Below, one piece after another: positions 14,997 through 23,448 of a stretch of 64,000 nt of DNA. The stretch lies in assembly GCF_934424005.1 (NCBI RefSeq), contig NZ_CAKRXI010000009.1, positions 1-64,000 on the forward strand. Direction: 5' to 3'. The notes below the pieces were generated by a model, which saw nothing but the letters and a program-made list of their open reading frames with translations, did no database searches and was not told the DNA's origin. Position 1 is the stretch's first letter. Each line of letters begins with the position of its first letter. The DNA is from an uncultured Blautia sp. GTDB lineage: Bacteria; Bacillota; Clostridia; Lachnospirales; Lachnospiraceae. Made by a program: the position numbers and the translations under genes.

Positions 14997-17876
14997 ATGG
15001 CAAATCAGAGATTGATGAAAAAAGTTGCACCAGTTGTTTTGAGTGCAGCGGTCGTAATGACAAGTATGCCGGCAACAGCTTTTGCAGCAGATTTTTCTGA
15101 TACAGAAGTTACTGTAGCAGAGGAAAGTACTGATATTGAAGAAGCAAGTGCAGAAGCTGCGGACACAGATGTTGTGGAAGATACAGAGGATACAGATGTA
15201 GACGTTGAAGAAGCTGCAGAGGACGTGACAGCGGATGAAGAAACATCTGATGAAGAACTTTTCAGCGCAGAGGTCAGTGAAGATGAATTTGCTGATGAGG
15301 CTGGAGATGGACAGACAGAAGGCGAAGCATATGTCCTCATGAACATTCCTTATGACGATTTTTATAAGGCAGAATTAAAGAATAATGATGTAAAGGTTGA
15401 TGCATTTACATCTGCAACAAAACAGAAGACAAGATCCAGTCTTGCAAAAGGCTCTTATCACGTAAATTCAGATGGAAGCGATATCACTGGTGTGACTTTT
15501 CCTGTGAAAGTATCTGATATTTCAGTATTGAAGGACAAAAAACAGATTAAAGATAACGCTTCAGTGAGTATCACAACAGCTATAAAGGGAAAAGAAACTA
15601 CTACAGAATACAAAGGAAAAGATGCTCTTTTTGAAAGCGACTCATATTCCTATTATGTTCTTCCTAAGGAACCATCCTACTACAAAGAACTGACAGTCGG
15701 TGAAGATGGAAGTTTTACATTCAGTGCCATTGAAGGTGAATCAGCAGCACCGAAGACAAAACAGGTGCAGGCTGAATTCAAAACAAAATCCAACTATGGT
15801 GACTACCAGCTGAAGTTTGATGAGACTGAATTCAAGAGCATTATCAATACAGATACTGAAACAGTGTATGGTGCAGTTATTAATACAACAGACGGAACAA
15901 CCTATGGCCTCTGCCATCAGGAAAATATCTGGAAAGGATATAAGTTGGCATGGAGTACAGGATATACAACAGAAAGTAATGGATGCCATCTCAACTCTGA
16001 ACATTTTGAGTCTATGATCGGAAAGACAATTGACAGCGTAACATATTATGCAAGTAATGGCATTTATACATTAGATATTGCAGATGTAAAGGTTCTGGCC
16101 AAAAACAGCTATGTGTACGCAGGACTCACCTGGGGCGAATACTGGAGCCAGGAAAATGTAACTGCAGCAGGAAACGTGAGTGGATCTGATGAAAAAGATT
16201 CGCATAATGAATCAGATACAGGAGCATTTGATACAGTAACAAGAGCTACAACAAATCACGGCCTTCACAGAGGAAGCTATCAGTGCATGGCAACGATTTA
16301 TACAACAGAAGGCAATGCATATCAGTTATCCTATTGGAAGAGCAGTACAGAACCGGTTCTTACAGATGGAACAGTTGCAATCTGGACACCGGCAGACAGA
16401 AAGACTGGTACTCCGGCATCTATTCAGGTTAATGGTGGAGCGAAAGAAAGCCTTGATCATTATGCAGTAACAGGTATTAAATATGTCCCTGTACAGGTGA
16501 ACGCTGAAGATTATGCAGATTTTGCTGCAAAATATCCGGTTGTTAAAAATGGTGAAACCCTTGTTGGTGGTTTCTCTGAAAACAATCTGAAAGCATACAG
16601 CGAGACTGCAAATGTAACAGTAAACACAAATGGACTGAAAACAGTAACTAAGAATGAAGATGGAAGCTTCTCTTTCAGTGCAAGAAAAACAGGAACAGAA
16701 TCCGGTATTCAGGGAACTGATCTCAAAGTTGCAACTGGAATTGAGCCAGAGGTTAAAACAGCAAGTGGATCTTATGGAGAATTCCTTCGTGTGGATCTGA
16801 ATGGTAATTATGGTGGCCTTGGTGCTGCAATGCAGGCAGTTAAATGGGATTACTATGGAAATGGTAATACAGTACTTGCAACATATGGTACAAAATTTGC
16901 CGCTGATAACTGGATGCATAAAGCAATGGGAATTCAGCTTGGTCTGACACATTCTGTAAGATGCCAGCTTCCGGCAGGAACAGATGGAACAGGTCACTGG
17001 AAATTAACTGTTTATGCACTGGGATATCAGGACTATACATTTGAGTTTGATGCAACAGCTACCAATATTGTGACACCAACAGATCCGTCCAAAATTGATA
17101 CAACAGCACTGAAAGCAGCACTTGAAAAAGTAAAAGCTCTCAATAAAGATGATTATACAGAAGAATCCTGGAAGAAAGTAGAAGATGAAGCTACGGAAAC
17201 ACAGGAAATGCTGGAAGAAATTGAGGCAGCAATTAAGGATAAGACAACAGTTGCATTCAGCCAGGCAGCAGTAGATGAGCAGGTTAATGAGCATCTGACA
17301 GCAGCAATCAATGGACTTGTGAAGAAAGAAAAACCTGTAGAGCCGGTAGTGACACCAGATGTTAAACCAACAGTAACACCAAGTAAAAATGAAACTAAGC
17401 CAACAGCAACTCCGACGCCAGTAGTTAAGCCTGGTATCACTGCAAAAGTCTCACAGGTTTATGTCGGAAAGAAAGCTACAATCAAAGTTACCAAAACTAA
17501 GGTAACAGGAAAAGTTACTTTCAAATCCAGCAATAAGAAAGTTGCAACAGTCAACAGCAAGGGTGTTATCACAGGTAAGAAAGCAGGAAAAGCTGTTATT
17601 ACTGTAAAAGTTGGTAAATATACCAAGAAATTAACAGTTACTGTTAAGAAACCTTCCTTCAAACTTACAAAATCTTCTGCAAAACTGAAAAAAGGCCAGA
17701 AGGTTACAATTAAATCAAAAGCAGCACCGGCAGCTAAAGTTACATACAAGACCAGCAACAAGAAAGTTGCAACAGTTAACAGCAAAGGTGTTGTAACAGC
17801 GAAGAAGAAAGGAACAGCAAAGATTACTGTTAAATGCAATGGAATCACAAAAACATTCAAAGTAACAGTAAAATAA
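14997..17876 (+). CDS. Secreted Tp47-family protein with C-terminal BIG2 repeats
   Basis: A 959-aa secreted protein. The signal peptide (residues 1-31, ending AFAA) is followed by an acidic Glu/Asp/Ala/Thr segment to about 105. Residues about 110-690 match treponemal Tp47: GLTWGEYWSQE, GAFDTVTRATTNHGLHRG, TNGLKTVTKNEDGSFSFSAR, WDYYGNGNTVLATYGTK and YALGYQDYTFEF. Next are a helical FIVAR-like segment (about 695-775), a Pro/Thr linker and two BIG2-type repeats (about 808-959) rich in Lys. Tp47 is a lipoprotein in Treponema; here there is no lipobox or LPXTG, so release or ionic wall retention is likely. Co-location with FMN-binding genes suggests a shared role. Confidence 0.8.
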   Translation: MANQRLMKKVAPVVLSAAVVMTSMPATAFAADFSDTEVTVAEESTDIEEASAEAADTDVVEDTEDTDVDVEEAAEDVTADEETSDEELFSAEVSEDEFADEAGDGQTEGEAYVLMNIPYDDFYKAELKNNDVKVDAFTSATKQKTRSSLAKGSYHVNSDGSDITGVTFPVKVSDISVLKDKKQIKDNASVSITTAIKGKETTTEYKGKDALFESDSYSYYVLPKEPSYYKELTVGEDGSFTFSAIEGESAAPKTKQVQAEFKTKSNYGDYQLKFDETEFKSIINTDTETVYGAVINTTDGTTYGLCHQENIWKGYKLAWSTGYTTESNGCHLNSEHFESMIGKTIDSVTYYASNGIYTLDIADVKVLAKNSYVYAGLTWGEYWSQENVTAAGNVSGSDEKDSHNESDTGAFDTVTRATTNHGLHRGSYQCMATIYTTEGNAYQLSYWKSSTEPVLTDGTVAIWTPADRKTGTPASIQVNGGAKESLDHYAVTGIKYVPVQVNAEDYADFAAKYPVVKNGETLVGGFSENNLKAYSETANVTVNTNGLKTVTKNEDGSFSFSARKTGTESGIQGTDLKVATGIEPEVKTASGSYGEFLRVDLNGNYGGLGAAMQAVKWDYYGNGNTVLATYGTKFAADNWMHKAMGIQLGLTHSVRCQLPAGTDGTGHWKLTVYALGYQDYTFEFDATATNIVTPTDPSKIDTTALKAALEKVKALNKDDYTEESWKKVEDEATETQEMLEEIEAAIKDKTTVAFSQAAVDEQVNEHLTAAINGLVKKEKPVEPVVTPDVKPTVTPSKNETKPTATPTPVVKPGITAKVSQVYVGKKATIKVTKTKVTGKVTFKSSNKKVATVNSKGVITGKKAGKAVITVKVGKYTKKLTVTVKKPSFKLTKSSAKLKKGQKVTIKSKAAPAAKVTYKTSNKKVATVNSKGVVTAKKKGTAKITVKCNGITKTFKVTVK

Positions 17877-17890
17877 TTCCTTCATAAAAT

Positions 17891-17941
17891 ACACATACGA
17901 AAGAACGGGGGCCGTTTATAACTGCCCCTTCTTTTGTATGT
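17891..17941 (+). terminator. Partial terminator/attenuator after Tp47-like gene
   Basis: A long stem (ACATACGAAAGAACGGGG with CCCCTTCTTTTGTATGT) sits 16 nt before the next start codon, without a strong T-run. Some read-through into the FMN-binding genes is likely. Confidence 0.65.
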
Positions 17942-17956
17942 TAAGGGGTAAATTAT

Positions 17957-19735
17957 ATGTACAAAAAAAATCTTATGAAACTTCTTCCGGCAGTCGCTGT
18001 AATTATTGCTATTGCAGCAGCTGGATTTCAGCAGGACAGTGAAGTAAAAAGTACAAAAACTGTTCAGGCAGCTGAGAATGAGCTGATAAAATCAGATGAA
18101 CTGACGAGTCTGCTGGCAACTGCATATTTTAATGACGGAGGAATAGATGATACGGATGAGACAGACGGCAGCATTCTGAAAACAAAGAAAAGCAAATCCA
18201 AAATAAAAAAAGCGGGAATTAAGACGGGAAAAACCAAAGCACTTCCGGAAAAGTCTGCAGCAGCTTCCGGGCAGGGGCAGGGAACGACCACAACACCTAC
18301 GACTTCTGTTCCAAAAGGTGGATATAAAGATGGAACTTACCAGGGAAGTGGAATCGGATTTGGTGGAACGATCACTGTTCAGGTAACAATTTCAGGTGGA
18401 AAGATTGCTTCTATAGAAATATTAAGTGCATCAGGTGAAACCGGTTCTTATTTTGCATCTGCCAAAGGTGTGATCAGCAAAATGATTTCCGGTCAGACTC
18501 CAAATGTCGATGCTGTCAGTGGTGCCACCTATTCATCAAACGGAATCATTCAGGCAGTTCAGAATGCACTGTCAAAGGCCGGAAAAGGAAAAGCTGCAAA
18601 AACAACGAAAAAGACGACCAAGAAGAATACCAATACTTCAAATAAAACAACGACACCGGTTGAAATCACAAAACCGTCCGGAGAGGTAACTTATAAGGAT
18701 GGAACGTATACTGCAGAAGCAGAAGGATTTGACGGTCCGGTAAAAGTCACTGTTACGATTAAAGACGGAAAGATAAGCGCAATCACAAATACGAACACTG
18801 ATACAAAAGAATATTTTAATAAGGCATGGAATAGTATTCAGCCGAAGATTCTTGAAAAACAGGCAGTGTATGGTGTGGACACCGTGAGCGGAGCAACGTT
18901 TTCTTCAAATGGTATTCTTAAGGCGGTACAGAAAGCCCTGGAACAGGCTTCGGTAAATGTGACACCGGCACCAGAAGTGACGGTAAGTCCAACTCCGGTA
19001 CCGACAACCGCTCCAGCACCGGTTATACCGGATACCCCGAAGGTTTTATATAATGACGGAACATATACGGGTACTGGAATTGGATATGGTGGAAAGATAA
19101 ATATCAGTGTAACAATTAAAGATGGAATAATTACGGAAGTATCTCAGACCAATGAAGGAGAAACACCAAGATATTTCAGAAATGCATGGAATGTAATACA
19201 GCCGGCAATTCTTGCAAAACAGAGTACGGATGGTATTGATACTGTATCTGGAGCGACATATTCTTCCGAGGGAATTCTGTATGGAGCAAAATCGGCTTTA
19301 GAGCAGGCTTTAAAAACAGCAGATACGACACCGACACCAACTGTAACACCGAATCCAACGACAACACCAGAACCGACAACAGTTCCGGAACCAACAGCAA
19401 CACCGGAACCAACAGCAACACCAGAACCAACAGCAGTACCAGAGCCAACAACAGCGCCTGGAGCCGGCTATAAAGATGGAAGTTATACGGGAACAGGAGA
19501 AGGATTCAATGGTCAGGTAACTGTTACGATTAATGTGTCAGGGGGCAACATTGTGTCAGCCGGATATGATGGAGAAGATGATGAACCGGAATTTTCCAAT
19601 GCATGGAATGGAATTTATAATCAGGTTTTAGGTCGTCAGTCAGCTGATGGGCTGGATACGGTAAGTGGAGCTACATATTCTTCAAATGGACTGATTCAGG
19701 CATTTCAGAGTGCTATCAGCCAGGCAAAACAGTAA
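17957..19735 (+). CDS. Surface protein with four FMN-binding domains
   Basis: A 592-aa exported protein. After a signal/anchor segment (residues about 8-24) and a basic linker come four FMN_bind domains starting near residues 119, 238, 371 and 510. Each opens with Y(K/N)DG(T/S)Y and closes with a flavinylation motif D(A/T)VSGAT(Y/F)SS, whose Thr is the expected site of covalent FMN attachment by ApbE. Domains are joined by Thr/Pro-rich linkers, with PEPTATPEPT-type repeats before the fourth. PplA of Gram-positive extracellular electron transfer is the closest known idea, but this protein has four domains and no lipobox. Confidence 0.88.
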   Translation: MYKKNLMKLLPAVAVIIAIAAAGFQQDSEVKSTKTVQAAENELIKSDELTSLLATAYFNDGGIDDTDETDGSILKTKKSKSKIKKAGIKTGKTKALPEKSAAASGQGQGTTTTPTTSVPKGGYKDGTYQGSGIGFGGTITVQVTISGGKIASIEILSASGETGSYFASAKGVISKMISGQTPNVDAVSGATYSSNGIIQAVQNALSKAGKGKAAKTTKKTTKKNTNTSNKTTTPVEITKPSGEVTYKDGTYTAEAEGFDGPVKVTVTIKDGKISAITNTNTDTKEYFNKAWNSIQPKILEKQAVYGVDTVSGATFSSNGILKAVQKALEQASVNVTPAPEVTVSPTPVPTTAPAPVIPDTPKVLYNDGTYTGTGIGYGGKINISVTIKDGIITEVSQTNEGETPRYFRNAWNVIQPAILAKQSTDGIDTVSGATYSSEGILYGAKSALEQALKTADTTPTPTVTPNPTTTPEPTTVPEPTATPEPTATPEPTAVPEPTTAPGAGYKDGSYTGTGEGFNGQVTVTINVSGGNIVSAGYDGEDDEPEFSNAWNGIYNQVLGRQSADGLDTVSGATYSSNGLIQAFQSAISQAKQ

Positions 19736-19794
19736 ATGTTCGATAGTGAAAAAGAAAAATTGAAAATATAAGGAGTCTGAAAGGAAAACTTTAG

Positions 19795-20382
19795 ATGAAA
19801 TACCAGAATTTTATTATGAGAATTTTGTGCCTTCTGTTGATTCTTGCCGCTGTAGTAGGATATAATTCTATGCAGAAAAAAGATACGCAGGCACAGGAAT
19901 CACAGGAGATCGCTGCGCTCACAAAACGCGTGGAGAAACTGGAGGAACAGAATACGGAGATGCTCTCTGCGCTGGAGGAGGCTGCGAAGAATCAGGAAGC
20001 AGCAATCGCACAGGCACAGAGTGATGCAAAAGATAAAGATAATGCTGCAAAAGAGGATGCTGAGGAAGCTGACACTGCAGACACAGAAGAAGAGTCTGAT
20101 GATTCGGAAAATGTATACAAAGATGGTACCTATACCGGTTCCGCACAGGGATTTGGCGGTGCGATCACCGTACAGGTCACACTTTCAAATGATGAGATCA
20201 CAGATATTCAGGTGACAAGTGCACCAGGTGAAGATTCTGCTTATCTTTCACAGGGAGAAGGCGTGATAAGTTCCATTATTTCCGCGCAGAGTACGGATGT
20301 GGATACGGTATCAGGTGCAACATTCAGCTCTACAGGTATTATCAATGCAGTTGTAGATGCTCTTGGAAAGGCGGAAAACTGA
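19795..20382 (+). CDS. Membrane-anchored FMN-binding protein
   Basis: A 195-aa protein with an N-terminal membrane anchor (residues about 8-22), a Glu/Gln/Ala-rich coiled-coil stretch (about 30-100) and one C-terminal FMN_bind domain ending in DTVSGATFSSTG. The Thr of SGAT is the likely flavinylation site. The anchor plus coiled coil would hold the flavin domain just outside the membrane, between the Fe-S membrane protein and the larger surface flavoprotein. Its stop overlaps the next start (TGATG). Confidence 0.87.
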   Translation: MKYQNFIMRILCLLLILAAVVGYNSMQKKDTQAQESQEIAALTKRVEKLEEQNTEMLSALEEAAKNQEAAIAQAQSDAKDKDNAAKEDAEEADTADTEEESDDSENVYKDGTYTGSAQGFGGAITVQVTLSNDEITDIQVTSAPGEDSAYLSQGEGVISSIISAQSTDVDTVSGATFSSTGIINAVVDALGKAEN

Positions 20383-21170
20383 TGAAAAAGAGGCAGAGAA
20401 AGGTCCGGTTGATCCGGGCTGCCATACAGCTTGTATTTTTTATCTTTTATCCGGCACTTTTTTCAACGGCATTTGCAGGAATAAAATCTGTTTTTCAGGC
20501 AATCGCGGCGCATCAGCAGATCACATGGAACTCATTTCTTGATATAACAGGACTTCTGCTGCTGGTAACGATTCTGTTTGGCAGACATTTTTGTGGATAT
20601 GCATGTGCATTCGGTTCACTGGGAGATGCCATGTATGAGCTGACTCTTTTTGTACGGCAGAAAGTTTTTCACAAGAAGGGAAGACATGGATATCCGGAAA
20701 AAGCAGTCAGAATCCTTCAGAAGGTGAAGTATATACTTCTGGCATTTCTTCTGCTTTCTATTCTGACCGGATGGTATGCATCCCTTCAGGGGATGAGCCC
20801 GTGGGATGTCTTTTCCATGCTGACAGCGGGAAAACTTCCAAATGCTTCTTATAAGATTGGAATTATCCTGCTGGTGCTGATCCTGATCGGAATGTGTACA
20901 CATGAACGATTTTTCTGTCAGTTCCTTTGTCCGATGGGAGCAGTTTTTGCAATGATGCCAATCCTGCCGTCTGCGCTGTTTAACAGAAACAGGGAGAAAT
21001 GTCCTTCGAAATGCGGACTGTGCAAGAAGAGATGCCCTGCACATCTGGAGATTGACGGAGATACAGCTCTTTCAGGAGAATGTATCTGCTGTCATGCCTG
21101 CCAGGTGACCTGCCCACGTAAAAATATTCAGATTGGCCCGGTAAAAGAGCGGGAAATGGTGAAAGAATGA
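20382..21170 (+). CDS. NapH/NosR-like 4Fe-4S membrane protein
   Basis: A 262-aa integral membrane electron carrier with about four hydrophobic segments. It has the paired CGYACAFG and CQFLCPMG motifs of the NapH/NosR group. A cytoplasmic ferredoxin-like tail carries two 4Fe-4S motifs (CPSKCGLCKKRCP and CICCHACQVTCP). Such proteins pass electrons across the membrane to flavins or quinones. It is translationally coupled to both neighbours (TGATG upstream, ATGA downstream), which fits an electron conduit to the FMN-binding proteins. The electron donor is not in this window. Confidence 0.88.
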   Translation: MKKRQRKVRLIRAAIQLVFFIFYPALFSTAFAGIKSVFQAIAAHQQITWNSFLDITGLLLLVTILFGRHFCGYACAFGSLGDAMYELTLFVRQKVFHKKGRHGYPEKAVRILQKVKYILLAFLLLSILTGWYASLQGMSPWDVFSMLTAGKLPNASYKIGIILLVLILIGMCTHERFFCQFLCPMGAVFAMMPILPSALFNRNREKCPSKCGLCKKRCPAHLEIDGDTALSGECICCHACQVTCPRKNIQIGPVKEREMVKE

Positions 21171-22207
21171 AGATAAAAAAGAAGTCAGCTGCCATGCTGT
21201 GCGGAGTTTTCTGCACGGCATTGACAGCAATTCCGGTACTGGCGGATACAGAGGTACAGAAATATACAAATACGGATTTTGCTATGGATACAGTTGTGTC
21301 TGAAACATTGTATACAATAGGAGATGACCTGAATACTGCAATTGGTCAGAAGATACGGGAGATTGAGACAGAGTATCTTTCCTGGACGGATGAGGATTCT
21401 CAGATCGCGAAACTGAATGCAGCATCGGGAGAAACAACGGAAGTTTCAGATGAGCTTGCCGGCTATTTGGAAAAAATATTTCAGCTTGCGAAGGATTCGA
21501 ATGGAGCTTTTGATCCAACGATTGGAAAGATCATTCGTCTCTGGGATATTACAGGAGAAAATCCTCATGTCCCGGAGCAGTCAGAGCTGGATGAACTTCT
21601 GAAAGATGTGGGATACCAGAAAGTATCTCTGGATGGCGATAAGGTAACGCTGGAAAAAGGAGCTACTCTGGATCTGGGAGCAACCGGAAAAGGAATTGGC
21701 TGTGATGTAGTTTCTGATTTTCTGAAGACACAGGAAGATGTGTCAGGAATGATCCTGAACCTTGGCGGCAGCAGTGTTATGGCTTACGGCGAGAAACCGG
21801 ATGGTTCTGACTGGAAAGTTGCTGTGACTGATCCGCGTGATGTCGAGGGCGATTACCTTGGTGCGATCACACTGGAGGGTGGAGAATTCCTTTCGACTTC
21901 CGGTGACTATGAAAAATATTTTATGGAAGATGGTAAGAGATATCATCATATCCTTGATCCGAAGACAGGATATCCGGTGTGGAATGGTCTGGACTCTGTG
22001 ACGGTTGTCTGTGACAGCGGACTTCTGGCAGATGGACTTTCTACAGCATGTTTTGTACTTGGAATGGATGATGCATTAGAATTGCTTGAGAAATATAATG
22101 CGGAGGCAGTCTTTGTAGATGAGGATGAGAACGTGTATCTGACGTCCGGGATGAAAGACCGTTTTGAATTGATGAAGAATACCTATACAGTGAAAGAGGC
22201 AGAATAA
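21167..22207 (+). CDS. apbE: FAD:protein FMN transferase (ApbE)
   Basis: A 346-aa exported flavin transferase that attaches FMN from FAD to Thr in SGAT motifs. An N-terminal signal peptide (about 1-26) lacks a lipobox. Family motifs include FAMDTVVSETLY, LDLGATGKGIGCD, LNLGGSSVMAYG, LSTSGDYEKYF and HHILDPKTGYP. The five candidate target Thr lie in the two FMN-binding proteins of the same operon. The ATGA overlap with the Fe-S gene indicates coupling. A terminator follows. Confidence 0.96.
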   Translation: MKIKKKSAAMLCGVFCTALTAIPVLADTEVQKYTNTDFAMDTVVSETLYTIGDDLNTAIGQKIREIETEYLSWTDEDSQIAKLNAASGETTEVSDELAGYLEKIFQLAKDSNGAFDPTIGKIIRLWDITGENPHVPEQSELDELLKDVGYQKVSLDGDKVTLEKGATLDLGATGKGIGCDVVSDFLKTQEDVSGMILNLGGSSVMAYGEKPDGSDWKVAVTDPRDVEGDYLGAITLEGGEFLSTSGDYEKYFMEDGKRYHHILDPKTGYPVWNGLDSVTVVCDSGLLADGLSTACFVLGMDDALELLEKYNAEAVFVDEDENVYLTSGMKDRFELMKNTYTVKEAE

Positions 22208-22209
22208 AA

Positions 22210-22249
22210 AAACAACGAAATTGTCTTCGGACGATTTCGTTGTTTTTAC
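22210..22249. terminator. Bidirectional terminator between apbE and EetB-like gene
   Basis: An AACAACGAAAT...ATTTCGTTGTT stem with a TTCG tetraloop has A- and T-runs on either side, between convergent genes. Confidence 0.88.
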
Positions 22250-22274
22250 GTTACAGTAAATGACTTATATAAGA

Positions 22275-22760
22275 TTAAAAGTGAACTCGTTTCAAAACTT
22301 CATTAGTCAGTGTTCCAATCAGTAATCCGGTAATGACACCGGAGATCAGCAGTGCCGGTGCATAGTAGATCAGACCGGACGTCATGGTGATCAGACAGGC
22401 AATCAAAAGCTGACCAATATTATGGGAGACACCGCCGGCAACACTGATACCGAGGATGCTGAAGTCGGATTTTTTCTTCATAATAGTCATGACGGTGAGG
22501 CTTAAAGCTGCACCGGCCAGACTGTACAGAATACTGAAAAGATTTCCGAACATGAATCCGATGATAAAGATACGGATAACAGAAACCAGAGCGGCTTCTT
22601 TCCAGGTGTATTTTTCAAGGATAAACAGGACCGCAAGATTGGCCAGTCCAAGTTTCATTCCCGGGATTCCGGCAAAAAAGGGAATCAGTGACTCCACATA
22701 GCCAAAGATGATTGCTACTGCGGCAAAAAGCCCGAGATTGGCAAGTTTTTTCTGATTCAT
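22275..22760 (-). CDS. Gx transporter family protein (EetB-like)
   Basis: A 161-aa membrane protein with about five hydrophobic helices, of the family often labelled heptaprenyl diphosphate synthase component I or Gx transporter. Conserved points are ESLIPFFAGIPGMKLGLANLAVLF near the start and GGVSHNIGQLL. In Gram-positive extracellular electron-transfer loci a related protein (EetB) pairs with a NusG-II-domain protein (EetA) and is thought to help deliver flavin across the membrane. It is encoded 11 nt after the EetA-like gene, convergent with apbE. Confidence 0.82.
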   Translation of the reverse strand: MNQKKLANLGLFAAVAIIFGYVESLIPFFAGIPGMKLGLANLAVLFILEKYTWKEAALVSVIRIFIIGFMFGNLFSILYSLAGAALSLTVMTIMKKKSDFSILGISVAGGVSHNIGQLLIACLITMTSGLIYYAPALLISGVITGLLIGTLTNEVLKRVHF

Positions 22761-22771
22761 ATTTTTTCCTT

Positions 22772-23140
22772 TCAGACAGCAGTATCGAATTCAGGAGAAT
22801 CTTCATCGTGGGATTCTCCTTTTTCGCCCTCGATCACAACTTTATTTGGCAGACATACGATCGTTCCACCGGTGCTGTCAACCGCTTTCTGTTTCATACA
22901 GAGGTGGTCCGGGCAGTCTGCTTCGACCATATGAACTTCGCCATTTTTTATTTCACACACATTGGTATCATTTATTTTGATGATCTGGTCTTTTCCCAGA
23001 GAATAAGTACCATATTCTTTACCGTTTACGGTAATACAGATAGTTCCGTAATGGCCTCGACGGGCAAAGTACATACCGCCCCAGAGCAGCAGGGCAAAGA
23101 GCACGATGCCAATAATAAAAGTCAGTTCTTTTTTCTTCAA
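22772..23140 (-). CDS. NusG domain II protein (EetA-like)
   Basis: A protein of about 122 aa with one N-terminal membrane segment and an extracytoplasmic NusG_II domain. Its Cys motif is ADCPDHLCMKQ, with a further Cys in TIVCLPNKVVIE. The TTG at 23140 follows GAGG at 8 nt and gives LKKKELTFIIG. An in-frame ATG at 23173 would add 11 residues but has no ribosome site, so I prefer the TTG. It is paired with the Gx transporter, and together they match the EetA/EetB arrangement. Confidence 0.8.
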   Translation of the reverse strand: MKKKELTFIIGIVLFALLLWGGMYFARRGHYGTICITVNGKEYGTYSLGKDQIIKINDTNVCEIKNGEVHMVEADCPDHLCMKQKAVDSTGGTIVCLPNKVVIEGEKGESHDEDSPEFDTAV

Positions 23141-23229
23141 TTTCAATACCTCAGTCAAAAAAAGTACGTTCATAAGATGCGTAGAAGGTTGATTTTACGG
23201 CTTCTTTTAAACTTACAGATACGCAGATT

Positions 23230-23258
23230 ATCATAGCATATAGAAGATTGATTGACAA
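23230..23258 (-). promoter_or_regulatory. Promoter for the EetA/EetB-like pair
   Basis: On the minus strand TTGTCA (23258-23253), a 17-nt spacer and TATGAT (23235-23230) lead into the NusG-II gene. Confidence 0.65.
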
Positions 23259-23448
23259 GCATAAGTTAGAAATAACAAACAAAAGTAACAAATAAATGCA
23301 CGGGGATCCGTCATGGACACATTTTATTTAAGAAATATTCATTGTTTTCCCCGGTGGAAAGTGGTAAAATGGTAGGGATTTCTTAAATAGGACAAATACG
23401 ATAATTTCGTATATAAGCGATCAATAAATACAGAAACAGGAGCAGGCT

